A stretch of 64,000 nt of DNA, from positions 248,001-312,000 of the forward strand of contig JANQRT010000073.1 of the NCBI GenBank assembly GCA_028284385.1, written 5' to 3'. A program made the translations under genes and the position numbers. The notes beneath the pieces were generated by a model that ran no database searches, was not told the origin of the DNA, and saw nothing but the letters and a program-made list of their open reading frames with translations. This DNA comes from Opitutaceae bacterium. GTDB lineage: Bacteria > Verrucomicrobiota > Verrucomicrobiia > Opitutales > Opitutaceae. This document shows, piece by piece, positions 26,997 through 36,289 of the stretch. Numbering within the stretch: position 1 is the stretch's first letter; the number at the start of each line of letters is the position of its first letter.

Positions 26997-28052
26997 ATGA
27001 CGCAAGTAACTCCACAGACATCTGCAAATGAAACTGGTTACAAGCCTCTGCTTTTCTGGTTCAGTTTCGCTTCGCTGATTTGGATTATCTTCCTCCTCTA
27101 CGCGGGAGGATTCACCACCAGCATCCGAGCGGGCATGGCTTTTCTCGACTGGCCGCTTTCCAACGGATCGATCAATCCGGAAGGCTGGCTGGAAAACGAA
27201 GACATGATGGCCGAGCACAGCCACAGGCTTCTCGGTTTCGTCATGGGACTGCTCTCAATCGGTCTTTGTCTGGCCGCCTATCTGCTCAAAGCTTCGCCAG
27301 GAGCCAAGAGATTGAGCATCGCCATCGTTGCTCTCGTAATTGTCCAAGGACTACTGGGCGGCCTACGCGTCAAGCTGGACCAGCTCAATCTTGACATTTC
27401 CCACAATCTCTACGCCCAAAGCTTCGCGGTGGCTCATGCAACCATGGCGCAGATTTTCCTTTGCCTACTCGTCTCCTTCGCCGTTATTAATAGTCGCTCC
27501 TGGATCGAGCGCTCGGCTGGATTTCAAGCCCCGCCAAAGGGTTTGCTCGCCAATCTCGGCCTAATCGCCTGCCTGACGATTGTGCTTCAGTTGATCATCG
27601 GAGCGGTCATGAGGCACAGCTATGCAGGGCTAGCCATTCCCACCTTTCCACTCACTCCCTATGGAACGCTGATTCCACCGGCCTTCAACTTCGCCGTGGC
27701 CATCCATTTCGCTCATCGCGTCGGGGGAGTGGTCGTCACCATTGCCGTGATCGCCTTCTGCGTTAACATCTGGAGGTCACGGGAAACAAGAAAAGCCTTA
27801 GGTTTTTCCGCAACAACGCTTGCCGTTTTGCTGATCGCGCAAATATATCTTGGAGCTTTGACAATATGGACTGTTCGAAATCCTCATTCCGCAACCTTTC
27901 ACATGCTTAACGGAGCCTTCATTCTCGCCGTCTGCTGGATGATGACCTTCCGATGTCTGCGGTACCGATTCTCGACAAATGCCGTCAACCAAACGAGCGA
28001 ACGCCTCCAACCAGCTCGGCCAACCGAACTCAGCGAGCCCGTAAAAGCATGA
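26997..28052 (+). CDS. ctaA: heme A synthase (CtaA/COX15)
   Basis: The membrane enzyme that oxidises heme O to heme A for aa3-type cytochrome oxidase. The 351-residue protein has eight predicted transmembrane segments and the heme-ligand histidines in EHSHRLLGF, AVAHATMAQ, IHFAHRVGG and HMLNGAFIL. The sequence MRHSYAGLAIPTFP is also typical. It overlaps ctaB by four bases (ATGA). Confidence 0.94.
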   Translation: MTQVTPQTSANETGYKPLLFWFSFASLIWIIFLLYAGGFTTSIRAGMAFLDWPLSNGSINPEGWLENEDMMAEHSHRLLGFVMGLLSIGLCLAAYLLKASPGAKRLSIAIVALVIVQGLLGGLRVKLDQLNLDISHNLYAQSFAVAHATMAQIFLCLLVSFAVINSRSWIERSAGFQAPPKGLLANLGLIACLTIVLQLIIGAVMRHSYAGLAIPTFPLTPYGTLIPPAFNFAVAIHFAHRVGGVVVTIAVIAFCVNIWRSRETRKALGFSATTLAVLLIAQIYLGALTIWTVRNPHSATFHMLNGAFILAVCWMMTFRCLRYRFSTNAVNQTSERLQPARPTELSEPVKA

Positions 28053-28978
28053 ACGTGAAAGAATCTTCAGGCATATCCGCTCCGGAAAACATCATCGAGC
28101 AGGCGGAAACCAAAACGCTAGCCTGGGCCGCCTACTACGAACTCACCAAGCCGCGACTCAGCTTGCTCTCTGTGATCACCGCGCTGGTAGGTTATCTGGC
28201 TGCTCTTCCAGAGCGAAATCTTTCAATACTCTTCAATTTCATTTGCGGAACAGCTCTTTGCGCAGCGTCGGCTGCAGCCCTGAACCAGTGGCTGGAGCGC
28301 GAGGAAGACGCCATCATGCCTCGAACCCGAAACCGTCCCTTGCCGACCAACCAGATCCAGCCTTCGGCCGCTCTTGGATTCGGCTTGATCCTGGGACTCG
28401 TAGGCACTCTCCAATTGGTTTATGGAGCCAATTTGCTAGCAGGTATCATCGGCGCGGCGACCATTCTTAGCTATATCGCGATCTACACTCCGATGAAAAA
28501 GCTGACCCGTTGGTCGACCGAGGTCGGAGCCATCAGCGGAGCCCTTCCACCATTGATTGGCTGGACGGCGGCTACCGGCAACATTTCCGGATTAGGTTGG
28601 GTATTATTTGGCATTCTCGCCTTTTGGCAAATCCCTCACTTTATGGCGATCGCCTGGTCCTTTCGCAAAGACTACGCCATGGCCGGATTTCCAATGCTGT
28701 CCGTAAAGGATCCGGACGGAGGAAAAGTGGCTCGCTGGTCGCTAATAAATACGGTCGCTCTGATAGTTGTAAGCATTCTGCCCTCGATTTTCGGATACAC
28801 GAGTTGGATCTACGGAGTTGTAGCTACGATATTCGGCCTCTGGTTTCTTAAGAGAGCTATTGATTTTCTTTCCAAACCATCTCGTGAAATCGCCGCTCGA
28901 AAGCTCTTTTTCTGCTCGATTTTCTATCTGCCAGCCGTGTTATTCACACTGGTCATCGATAGATGGATACTACTTTAA
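28049..28978 (+). CDS. ctaB: protoheme IX farnesyltransferase
   Basis: CtaB/CyoE adds the farnesyl group to heme B, making heme O. I start it at ATG 28049, which overlaps the ctaA stop and leaves 309 residues. The UbiA-type aspartate motifs are NQWLEREEDAIMPRTRNRPLP (the NxxxDxxxD-like region, here with Glu-Asp) and YTPMKKLTRWSTEVGAISGALPPLIGW. It has about nine hydrophobic segments. Coupled with ctaA, this completes the heme A pathway. Confidence 0.95.
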   Translation: MNVKESSGISAPENIIEQAETKTLAWAAYYELTKPRLSLLSVITALVGYLAALPERNLSILFNFICGTALCAASAAALNQWLEREEDAIMPRTRNRPLPTNQIQPSAALGFGLILGLVGTLQLVYGANLLAGIIGAATILSYIAIYTPMKKLTRWSTEVGAISGALPPLIGWTAATGNISGLGWVLFGILAFWQIPHFMAIAWSFRKDYAMAGFPMLSVKDPDGGKVARWSLINTVALIVVSILPSIFGYTSWIYGVVATIFGLWFLKRAIDFLSKPSREIAARKLFFCSIFYLPAVLFTLVIDRWILL

Positions 28979-29074
28979 AGTAGACAGTTATCAGTGGTCA
29001 GACGCCAGACTTCGCTGTTAACACCACTCTCCGTCGTTTGCTGCCTACCGCCGACCGATTCCTGACGACTTCCT

Positions 29075-29512
29075 ATGGATATTTCCGACATCCCTGCCCT
29101 GAACGCCGGCCTCAACGCCCTATCGACTCTCCTGATCATTTCGGGTCTAGTCGCTATCAAAACCGGGAAGGAGAAAGCCCATCGGGTTCTGATGATTTCC
29201 GCGGTGGCGGTGTCCGCCCTTTTTCTGGTCGGGTACGTCTACCACAAGTGGGCGGTCAAAGGGGTGCATACTCCATTTGGCGGAGACGGACTCATGGCTT
29301 GGGTCTATTACACGATGCTGATCACCCACATCATTCTGGCCATGGCTATCGTCCCTCTCGTTCTTCGCGTCGTCTTTCTGGCCGCTACACGGCAATTTGA
29401 AAAACACAAGCGATGGGCTCGATGGACCTATCCCATTTGGCTTTACGTCTCCGTGACGGGCGTTCTGGTCTACTTCTTCATTTATGTCTGGTTTCCAGCG
29501 AATCCCGTATAA
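29075..29512 (+). CDS. DUF420 family membrane protein
   Basis: A 145-residue protein with four transmembrane segments, from the DUF420 (YozB/CtaM-like) family. It is usually found with cytochrome oxidase genes, and CtaM-like members are needed for oxidase assembly. The conserved histidines are in YHKW, THIILA and EKHKRWARWTYPIWLYVSVTGVLVY. The context next to ctaA-ctaB supports the same role. A short spacer upstream (28979-29074) carries the words CAGTTATCAGTGGTCAG, a common intergenic repeat type. Confidence 0.85.
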   Translation: MDISDIPALNAGLNALSTLLIISGLVAIKTGKEKAHRVLMISAVAVSALFLVGYVYHKWAVKGVHTPFGGDGLMAWVYYTMLITHIILAMAIVPLVLRVVFLAATRQFEKHKRWARWTYPIWLYVSVTGVLVYFFIYVWFPANPV

Positions 29513-29566
29513 TTTGATCGTCGATCCAGAGCGAATGCATCAAGTTAGTCTCTGGTTCGATCCTCA

Positions 29567-31363
29567 ATGACGCTGGAAATCGCATTCGTCTTCATCCTTC
29601 TAGGACTGGCTCTGGCGAGCTTCGTCTGGGAAAAGCTGCCTCCCGACGTCACCGCCCTTTCTCTCTTCGCCATCCTCATGGCGACAGGCATTCTACCCGC
29701 CCAAGAGGCCTTTTCCGTCTTCTCCAACCCAGCTCCCATCACCGTGGGCGCCATGTTCATTATCAGCGCCGCCCTCGACCGTTGCGGCGTAATCGAGCGT
29801 ATGGCCAACGCTTTGGAGGGACTGGCCAAACTGAGTTACATTCCATTCCTTGTAGTGATAATGCTGATATCCGGAAGCGTTTCAGCATTCATTAACAACA
29901 CGCCGGTTGTCGTCGTCATGCTGCCGATCGTGCTGAGCATTTCTCACAAAATCGGCTCTGCTGGCTCCAAAATCCTGATACCGCTGTCTTACGCCTCCAT
30001 CCTAGGCGGAACCTGTACGCTACTGGGCACCAGCACCAACATCCTGGTCAGCAGCGTTGCCGAAACGGCGGGCGACCGCCCTTTCGGCATGTTTGAAATG
30101 GCAGCGGTGGGGGTGCCGCTATTCGTCATCGGATTGATCTACATGCTGACGATCGGAAATCGAATCCTGCCCATCCGGGAAACGCTGACTTCAATCCTGT
30201 CGGCGGAGGAACGTCGCGAATACATAACCGAAGCCTTTGTCTCGCCCGACTCTTCAGTCATTGGCAAGACCATCATCGAGGCAGGGATCGCCAAGCTGCC
30301 GGGAATCCGCGTCATCGACCTCGTTCGCTCCGGCGTGTCGCTGCAAATCAGACTTAACAAGGCGGATCTCCAAGCGGGCGACCGTCTCATTCTGGCTTGC
30401 CGTGCTTCAGGCATCGCCAAGGCTCGCAGTTTTCAGGGTCTCGACCTCGAGCAGGAGAAGAAACTGGGCTTGGCTCAAATCAACGCCCACGAAGGTATGA
30501 TCGTGGAGGGCATCCTTGGACCTAACTCGGAGCTGATCGGCAAAACCTTGGAAGAAGTAAACTTCCGTCAGCGTTTTCGCATGGTCGTCTTGGCCATCCA
30601 TCGAAAAGGAAGAAACCTTCGCGAGCAATTGGGCACGCTCCGTCTTGATTTTGGGGATACGCTTCTGCTTCTGGGAACCGACGAAGCTATCCAGCGTATC
30701 AGTGGCGGAGAGGACATCCTGCTGATGGATCAAAGAGCCGTAAGATCAAAGACTTCGATTACCCGCATGCTCACCGTCTTGGGATCCATTGTTGGCGTGG
30801 TGTTTTGCGCCAGCACCGGTTTGCTTAGGATCGAAGCGGCCGCGGTCATTGCCTGCGTCTTTCTTTTCGTCACCAACTGTATTCGCCCGAAGGATGGCTA
30901 CGGGTCCATCCAGTGGAATATTCTTTTCATTATTTTCGGCATGCTGAGCATGGGCCTAGCCATGCAACGAACCGGTGCCTCCACTTGGCTGGCAGATCAC
31001 ATGATTGGTCTAGTAAACGCTTTCGCCTCCGAAGACATTAGGCCCTACGTCATGCTGGCCTGCCTCTACTTGCTGACGAATTTGCTGACCGAGGTCCTGT
31101 CGAACAATGCGGCCGCCGTTCTTATGGCGACTTTAGCTGTCGGTATTGCCGAAACGCTCGGCGTCAATTTGAGACCATTACTTTTCACGGTGGCGGTCGC
31201 AGCCTCTGCCAGTTTCGCAACTCCCATTGGGTATCAAACGAATACCTACATTTACGGAGCTGGGGGCTATCGGTTTTCGGATTTCGTGAAAGTAGGCCTG
31301 CCCCTGAATTTCATCTGTTTCCTCGTTACGATCTTTCTGATTCCAATGATCTGGGATTTCTAG
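29567..31363 (+). CDS. SLC13 (DASS) family sodium symporter with two RCK-C domains
   Basis: A 598-residue transporter. The N- and C-terminal membrane halves each have the anion-binding serine-asparagine-threonine type loop: ISGSVSAFINNTPVVVVMLP and LLTEVLSNNAAAVLMATLA. Between the halves, residues about 210-375, are two TrkA-C (RCK-C) modules (e.g. VIGKTIIEAGIAKLPGIRVI and LIGKTLEEVNFRQRFRMVVLA), which may sense ligand in the cytoplasm. Such proteins commonly carry sulfate or dicarboxylates into the cell with Na+. Substrate not readable. Confidence 0.9.
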   Translation: MTLEIAFVFILLGLALASFVWEKLPPDVTALSLFAILMATGILPAQEAFSVFSNPAPITVGAMFIISAALDRCGVIERMANALEGLAKLSYIPFLVVIMLISGSVSAFINNTPVVVVMLPIVLSISHKIGSAGSKILIPLSYASILGGTCTLLGTSTNILVSSVAETAGDRPFGMFEMAAVGVPLFVIGLIYMLTIGNRILPIRETLTSILSAEERREYITEAFVSPDSSVIGKTIIEAGIAKLPGIRVIDLVRSGVSLQIRLNKADLQAGDRLILACRASGIAKARSFQGLDLEQEKKLGLAQINAHEGMIVEGILGPNSELIGKTLEEVNFRQRFRMVVLAIHRKGRNLREQLGTLRLDFGDTLLLLGTDEAIQRISGGEDILLMDQRAVRSKTSITRMLTVLGSIVGVVFCASTGLLRIEAAAVIACVFLFVTNCIRPKDGYGSIQWNILFIIFGMLSMGLAMQRTGASTWLADHMIGLVNAFASEDIRPYVMLACLYLLTNLLTEVLSNNAAAVLMATLAVGIAETLGVNLRPLLFTVAVAASASFATPIGYQTNTYIYGAGGYRFSDFVKVGLPLNFICFLVTIFLIPMIWDF

Positions 31364-31422
31364 GATTTCCCACGAAGGAGGACAAAGACGGTTCTTTGCA
31401 GTAGGCCAATGGATTTTTGAAA

Positions 31423-31488
31423 GGTAGCGGCTGCCGTCTCGGCAGCCATCTTAACCAATATTTGGCCATCGGGACGATGGCCGCTACC
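31423..31488. repeat. three-stem palindromic element, copy 1
   Basis: Outer arms GGTAGCGG (31423-31430) and CCGCTACC (31481-31488) pair exactly. Inside are two perfect hairpins: GGCTGCCG/CGGCAGCC (31429-31436 and 31440-31447, loop of three) and GGCCATCG/CGATGGCC (31464-31471 and 31475-31482, loop of three). The inner and outer arms overlap by two bases. The same architecture recurs at 31574-31637. Confidence 0.75.
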
Positions 31489-31573
31489 ATTGTTCACTCA
31501 TGGATGAGCTACGCTTCGACCTATTTACTTGAACCGAATAGAAATCCCTATCGCAAGCGATGGGGCATTCAAA

Positions 31574-31637
31574 GGTAGGGATGACTCGCCGAGTCATCCT
31601 CCAGATTAAAAGGACGACCGAGCCGGTCGTCCCTACC
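31574..31637. repeat. three-stem palindromic element, copy 2
   Basis: Outer arms GGTAGGG (31574-31580) and CCCTACC (31631-31637) pair exactly. Inside are ATGACTC/GAGTCAT (31581-31587 and 31591-31597) and GGACGACCG/CGGTCGTCC (31612-31620 and 31624-31632), each with a three-base loop. It has the same plan as the element at 31423 but different stem sequence. Confidence 0.75.
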
Positions 31638-31715
31638 CCCAAAAGCCGCAAGCGGCAGATATTAAACCCATTCTAAAAGAACTTCAGGTTTTTTGCGCCC
31701 TTCGTAAACCGAGCT

Positions 31716-32771
31716 TCAAGGCTGTATCACAATTTTCTGGACGCCTTCCTGGTAGGCATAGTTTTTGCAAAAGGCTTCGGCTGCCTTATCGATCGGAAAA
31801 ATCTCGGAGACCATTTCGTCCAAACGAATGGCTGGATTCTCTCCAGAAGCGAGTTTGATAGCCCTGGGATAAGTATGCTTCATCCGGCGCGCCATCATGA
31901 TGGTCAGCCCCTTGCGGCGAGCGGTGGCATGCCTCATGGCTAGCTGATCGTCAGGCGGGATCCCGACCAGCACCAAACGCCCTCCATAGCGTGTCATCTC
32001 AGCAGCTTGCTGGATGGATTCATCCGCCCAGGCGGCCTCAAAGCACACGTCGACACCACGATTATTGGTAGACTTCATCAACAACTCCACTCCCTGGTCA
32101 CCTTCTACCTTGATGGCTTCATGCGCTCCCCAGCGTCTGGCAAGATCCACTCGCCATTCGTATTTATCAAAAGCATACACTTCCCGACAGCCCATCAGTA
32201 AAGCCAGTTTCATGATCAGGATGCCCACAGGACCGCAACCAACGACGGCAACGCTATGAGCCACCTTCAATTTTCCCAAGTCCACGGAGTGAATCGACAC
32301 GCCTAGGGTCTCAAGCAGAGCCCCACCGGCATCCGAGATCTCGTCCGGCATCGGGAAACAGTTCCTTGCCTCTACGATCATTTTCTCGCAAATGGCTCCA
32401 TCCGTTGGATACACGCCGTAAAACGTGTGATAAGGGCAGAGGTTTGGATGCCCCTGCTCGCAACATTCACAACGATAGCAGGGACAAGCAGGATCCACTG
32501 CCACTCGCTGACCTACCCGAAGATTCTGATTCTCCCCATCTAGGGCTTGATCCCCCAGAGAAACCACTTCGCCCATAAACTCGTGACCCATTATCATAGG
32601 CGAGGCGATGCGTTCGCCGCCAATTGCCCCCGTTCCATACATGTGCATGTCGGAACCGCAGACACCGATGGCTCCCAGTTTTATCAACGCCTGCCCTACT
32701 CCCGGCGAGCCTGGTTCAGAAACCTCCTCCACTCGCAGATCCTCAGGTCCGTAAAGTCTCGCCGCTTTCAT
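31716..32771 (-). CDS. zinc-dependent alcohol/polyol dehydrogenase (MDR family)
   Basis: A 351-residue medium-chain dehydrogenase resembling sorbitol and threonine dehydrogenases. I start it at ATG 32771 (MKAARLYGPEDLRVEEV), the usual family start, dropping 13 residues of upstream frame. Zinc ligands are Cys38 in GVCGSD and His63-Glu64 in GHEFMG; the structural zinc lobe is CPCYRCECCEQGHPNLC. The NAD motif is AVVGCGPVGILIMK. Substrate cannot be assigned. Divergent from the methyltransferase gene. Confidence 0.9.
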   Translation of the reverse strand: MKAARLYGPEDLRVEEVSEPGSPGVGQALIKLGAIGVCGSDMHMYGTGAIGGERIASPMIMGHEFMGEVVSLGDQALDGENQNLRVGQRVAVDPACPCYRCECCEQGHPNLCPYHTFYGVYPTDGAICEKMIVEARNCFPMPDEISDAGGALLETLGVSIHSVDLGKLKVAHSVAVVGCGPVGILIMKLALLMGCREVYAFDKYEWRVDLARRWGAHEAIKVEGDQGVELLMKSTNNRGVDVCFEAAWADESIQQAAEMTRYGGRLVLVGIPPDDQLAMRHATARRKGLTIMMARRMKHTYPRAIKLASGENPAIRLDEMVSEIFPIDKAAEAFCKNYAYQEGVQKIVIQP

Positions 32772-32872
32772 GTTCGAAAAATCAATGAACAGACTAACAC
32801 TTGCTGACAAGCTCGCAAAATGTTTGCCCTTGTCTCTCCATAATCGGAAAACGGAAAAGACTTTGAAAAATC

Positions 32873-33571
32873 ATGAAATCACTTACTTGGCAGTACGACG
32901 AATTCAAACAGGTCGGCAAGGACTATGGAACCGTAGACGAAGTGGAGGTCTACGATTCAAGCCATTCGGACTTCAGAGACATCGAAGCGGAGAGTAATAC
33001 CGTTCTCGATACGCTCGATCTCCAGAGCGGGGCTACCCTAGTCGACTTCGGATCGGGAACCGGGACTTTTGCTCTTCAAGCGGCCAAACGTGGACTGGAT
33101 GTTCACGCGGTTGACGTTTCGGAAGCTATGATTGCCAATGCCAAGCTGAAATCCGACAAGGCTGGCGTATCCAACATCCAGTTTCATCATGCAGGATTTC
33201 TGACGTTCGAATTCCCGGAAGAACACGCTGACGCCGTCACAACGACTTTCGCGTTTCATCACCTGCCCGATTTTTGGAAGGGCATCGCCCTAAAGCGTAT
33301 TCACAAAATGCTGAAGCCCCACGGGCAATTGTATTTGCACGACGTTATTCTCGAGGAGACCAAGGCCCTGGAAAATATTGGAGCGATGATCGAGAGCCAA
33401 GCCGCCGCGGGTGGAGATTTCCTAAGAGAAGACGCGGAAATGCATTTTCGCGATGAGTACTCGACTTACGATTGGGTGATGGACGGTCTCTTTGAAAGAG
33501 CTGGTTTTCGTATCGAAAACAAGCAGATCGAAGGCGGCGTACTAGGAACCTATTTTTGCCGCAAAGCTTAA
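32873..33571 (+). CDS. class I SAM-dependent methyltransferase
   Basis: A 232-residue methyltransferase. The SAM-binding motif I is LVDFGSGTGTFALQAAKRG near residue 55-73, with the acidic strand end VHAVDVSEAMIANA. The rest matches the Methyltransf_11/25 type. It has no recognisable substrate domain and is convergent with the anti-sigma gene. Substrate unknown. Confidence 0.88.
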   Translation: MKSLTWQYDEFKQVGKDYGTVDEVEVYDSSHSDFRDIEAESNTVLDTLDLQSGATLVDFGSGTGTFALQAAKRGLDVHAVDVSEAMIANAKLKSDKAGVSNIQFHHAGFLTFEFPEEHADAVTTTFAFHHLPDFWKGIALKRIHKMLKPHGQLYLHDVILEETKALENIGAMIESQAAAGGDFLREDAEMHFRDEYSTYDWVMDGLFERAGFRIENKQIEGGVLGTYFCRKA

Positions 33572-33593
33572 TCGGATTCAGAGAAATTCTCGC

Positions 33594-34376
33594 TTACCCT
33601 CTAGAAGAAACCGCATTCCCAGCCTGGGGATTATATTCGGCGAGCATGCTGGCCATGTCGTCCTGGGTAGCTTGCGCGGTTAAAACGAATACGTAATCGT
33701 TGGCTGTCCACTTGGAAACAGTCCACCCTTTCTTGCGGGGCTCGAAAGCGACCTCCGGTGTCGCGTTAAAGTCTTCGAAGTCCTCTTTGAATCCTATAAA
33801 GAGATGATAGACCGTATCAGCCTTGAAACACATCAAGGCGACGCGCTCCTTCGACCAATTCAATGGACGACACCCGATACCATTAAGAGCGAGAAGCTTG
33901 GGAGGCAAGTTGGCTGGCAACTCGAAATCCTGATCCTCCAGCCATTCCGTTAGCATGCGAGTGTCCTTGTTCAAATAGCTGAGCCGGGGACCATCGAAAG
34001 AGTAATTGAACGAGCGATCAGCCAGCGGACCGGTGTAGTCATCGCTATAATCGACAATGTATTGAAAATATACATGCACCGCCAGAATGAGACTAGCCGC
34101 CAAGGCAAAGTAGCGATAGAGCCGCTTCCTCGAATTCCGTTTGTTTCGAGCTCCTTCGAGAGACGCGTACAGCGAAGACTTTAGGTCCGAGGGAACGTGA
34201 GCCTGGTTCAGCTTTTCCTGAAGAAAAAGATCCGTGGACCGAGTAGACTCCCACCAGGTCTTTAGTTCCGTATCCTGTTCAGCCATACGCAAGGCTTCCT
34301 CGAATTTAGGATCGCTTTGAGAAGCGTTTTCGAGGGTGCCGTTCGCCAGTATAAGTTTGGCCTCTTCCTTATCCAT
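33594..34376 (-). CDS. putative anti-sigma factor, single-pass membrane protein
   Basis: A 260-residue protein (start ATG 34376, preceded by a strong AAGGAGG at about 34380-34390). It overlaps the sigma-factor stop by eight bases, so the two are coupled. It has an N-terminal cytoplasmic part (residues 1-90), one transmembrane segment (about 91-108, YRYFALAASLILAVHVYF) and an extracytoplasmic C-terminal domain. This is the arrangement of membrane anti-sigma factors, but I see no classical zinc-binding HxxxCxxC motif. Function is inferred from coupling with the sigma gene. Confidence 0.65.
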   Translation of the reverse strand: MDKEEAKLILANGTLENASQSDPKFEEALRMAEQDTELKTWWESTRSTDLFLQEKLNQAHVPSDLKSSLYASLEGARNKRNSRKRLYRYFALAASLILAVHVYFQYIVDYSDDYTGPLADRSFNYSFDGPRLSYLNKDTRMLTEWLEDQDFELPANLPPKLLALNGIGCRPLNWSKERVALMCFKADTVYHLFIGFKEDFEDFNATPEVAFEPRKKGWTVSKWTANDYVFVLTAQATQDDMASMLAEYNPQAGNAVSSRG

Positions 34377-34908
34377 AATTCCTCCTTCGTTCTGGAGTGA
34401 ACTCCAGTACATCAGCAGACTTCGCAGGCCTGCAAAGATTTTCTTTTAGCATTTCCTTTCCTCTGGCCAGGCGCGACATCACAGTCCCGATCGGGATATT
34501 AAGAATTTCCGAAATCTCTTTATACGAGTACGACTCCAGAAAATAGAGGCTAACCACTTGCCGATAGCCGTCTTTCAATCGCATCAGCTCATTTAATACA
34601 TCCTGGGCTTCGGCGCTGCGTATCTGCCCGGCCTCGATGGAGTGATCAGAGTCGATCTGGTTTTCGCAGTCTAGCGAATCGCAACGCGAGCTGAGCTTAA
34701 CGGTCTTCAGGAATTCGCGATAGAGCGTAGTGTATAGCCAGGATTTGGTAGCCGCCTGGGACCGAATGCCCGACCTCTTCTTAGCCCATATGAGATAGGT
34801 CTCCTGGGTAAGATCCCAGGCTTGGTCGCTACATCGACACAAACTCAAGGCGAAGCGATAGAGATTTTGGTAGAAAGCGTCGACTACCTCTTGGAAAGAC
34901 TGCGGCAT
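34369..34908 (-). CDS. ECF-type RNA polymerase sigma factor
   Basis: A 179-residue sigma-70 family protein. Region 2 is at about 10-65 (YRFALSLCRCSDQAWDLTQETYLIWAKK), region 4 at about 105-160, with the helix-turn-helix SYKEISEILNIPIGTVMSRLARGKEML. It has no region 1 or 3, so it is of the extracytoplasmic function type. It probably directs the transcription of its own operon and an unknown regulon when released from the anti-sigma factor encoded just downstream. A 209-base spacer upstream contains its promoter and that of the divergent methyltransferase. Confidence 0.92.
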   Translation of the reverse strand: MPQSFQEVVDAFYQNLYRFALSLCRCSDQAWDLTQETYLIWAKKRSGIRSQAATKSWLYTTLYREFLKTVKLSSRCDSLDCENQIDSDHSIEAGQIRSAEAQDVLNELMRLKDGYRQVVSLYFLESYSYKEISEILNIPIGTVMSRLARGKEMLKENLCRPAKSADVLEFTPERRRNYG

Positions 34909-35117
34909 ATTTCAGTTTAAGCTAATACGATTGGAGAGGGCGATCGAATACATCGTCTTGGGGTTAGAGCGAAGAATCGGGCGATTTATTCCCTGCAACA
35001 GGGAAAAATGACGATTTTCCCGCATTTAGTCCTCAATTTGGGGAAATCTCCCTCAAAGAGCTTGCCGATGTCTGAAAAACGCCCATACCCGACCCCCGAA
35101 AACGAAAGGGAGGGAAA

Positions 35118-35900
35118 ATGACGAAGTTAGACGAGTACGTAACGACTTCGAAGTATTACGATGCTTCATACACGGCGAAGACCAATCTGGTCGATTTGCC
35201 ATTCTACATTCCGCTGGCGGAAAACGACGGAGGACCTATTCTTGAGATAGGCTGCGGCACAGGACGAGTCCTTCTGCCCATCGCTCGCAAAGGCATCAGG
35301 ATCACTGGCGTCGACCAATCCGAGTCCATGCTGTCAGTCCTGCGATCAAAACTAAAAGATGAAGAGCCTTCCGTTCAGGCCAATGTGAGACTGGAAGTCG
35401 GTGACATGAGAAAACTGGATCTGGCGGAGACCTATTCTCTGGCCATCATTCCCTTTCGGCCCTTTCAGCACATGCACACGCTGGACGATCAGCTGGCAGC
35501 CTTGACTTCTATCAAGAAGCATCTGCGAAAGGATGGCAGACTCGTTCTGGACGTGTTCTACCCGAAATTCGAGAAACTGACAGCAAGCATAGGTAAAGAA
35601 ATTCTTGAACTGTCATGGAAAACCGAGGACGGGCATACAGTCGAAAGATACTTTCGAAAGAATAGCCTCGATATGACGGGTCAACGCTTTTCGGGAGCGA
35701 TGATCTACAGGACCTACCGTGACGGCGAGCTCATTGCCGAGGAGGACAACGAGCTCAGCATGTCGTTTTTCACGTATCCACAAATGCAGACGCTATTCAA
35801 GCTGGCCAGATTCGAAGTGATCAATGTCTTCGGCACCTTCGACCGAAAACCGCTACAAGACGATTCGCCAGAAATGATATTCGAATTGAAACCTGAATAA
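35118..35900 (+). CDS. class I SAM-dependent methyltransferase
   Basis: A 260-residue methyltransferase with motif I ILEIGCGTGRVLLPIARKG (near residue 55), the acidic residue in VDQSESMLSVL, and post-motif IIPFRPFQHMHTLDDQ. An AGGGAGG-type ribosome site precedes ATG 35118. It ends inside the left copy of a long direct repeat (35893-35972), so the last codons are part of the repeat. Methylation target unknown. Confidence 0.88.
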   Translation: MTKLDEYVTTSKYYDASYTAKTNLVDLPFYIPLAENDGGPILEIGCGTGRVLLPIARKGIRITGVDQSESMLSVLRSKLKDEEPSVQANVRLEVGDMRKLDLAETYSLAIIPFRPFQHMHTLDDQLAALTSIKKHLRKDGRLVLDVFYPKFEKLTASIGKEILELSWKTEDGHTVERYFRKNSLDMTGQRFSGAMIYRTYRDGELIAEEDNELSMSFFTYPQMQTLFKLARFEVINVFGTFDRKPLQDDSPEMIFELKPE

Positions 35901-35972
35901 ATTAATCATGGACGCCCTTGCAAAGCTCCATCCAGAATCAAGTTGAAGCGTAGTTGGATTTTGGGTATGAAA
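35893..35972 (+). repeat. direct repeat, copy A (80 bp) of an island-flanking repeat
   Basis: 80 bases nearly identical to 41995-42075. From GACGCCC onward (35911-35972) the match is 59 of 62 bases. The first bases overlap the methyltransferase stop codon. It ends in an attC-like GTTGGAT at 35953-35959 followed by TTTGGGTATGAAA. Confidence 0.85.
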
Positions 35973-35978
35973 TATGAC

Positions 35979-36167
35979 TTATCTCCGGTCCGTACTACTA
36001 TATAGTTTCTTATATACCCAAGCTGCTGCAAAAACCAAAGCGACGACACAAGAGCCCTTGAGAAGTACTTCCCAATCAAGGCTCCCGGTCTCTTTCCAGC
36101 TCACTATTAATCCCGCACCCACGAACAACGTTAGAAAAAGACCTAATACCATTAGAGCATCTCGCAT
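35979..36167 (-). CDS. small two-helix membrane protein
   Basis: A 62-residue protein with two hydrophobic helices (residues about 4-24 and 36-53), preceded by a good AGAAGG ribosome site. No family recognised. Its stop lies seven bases from the repeat A end. It could be an orphan small membrane protein of the accessory island. Confidence 0.5.
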   Translation of the reverse strand: MRDALMVLGLFLTLFVGAGLIVSWKETGSLDWEVLLKGSCVVALVFAAAWVYKKLYSSTDRR

Positions 36168-36289
36168 TTACCTTCTATTCAAAGTCTCTACAATTATTTT
36201 CGCTGAACTGATTCAGCTAAAATGATTCTGCATACTTCGTCGCGTTGATTTTGACCGGAAATCTTTATCTGTTTTCCCACAAAACAGGA

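Larger units (their letters stand above)
31364..31715. other. 352-base intergenic region with two folded elements
   Basis: No gene seen. It holds two related, strongly folded elements (31423-31488 and 31574-31637), described separately. The rest is AT-rich spacer before the end of the dehydrogenase on the other strand. It separates the 3' ends of two convergent genes, a typical place for such elements. Confidence 0.6.
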
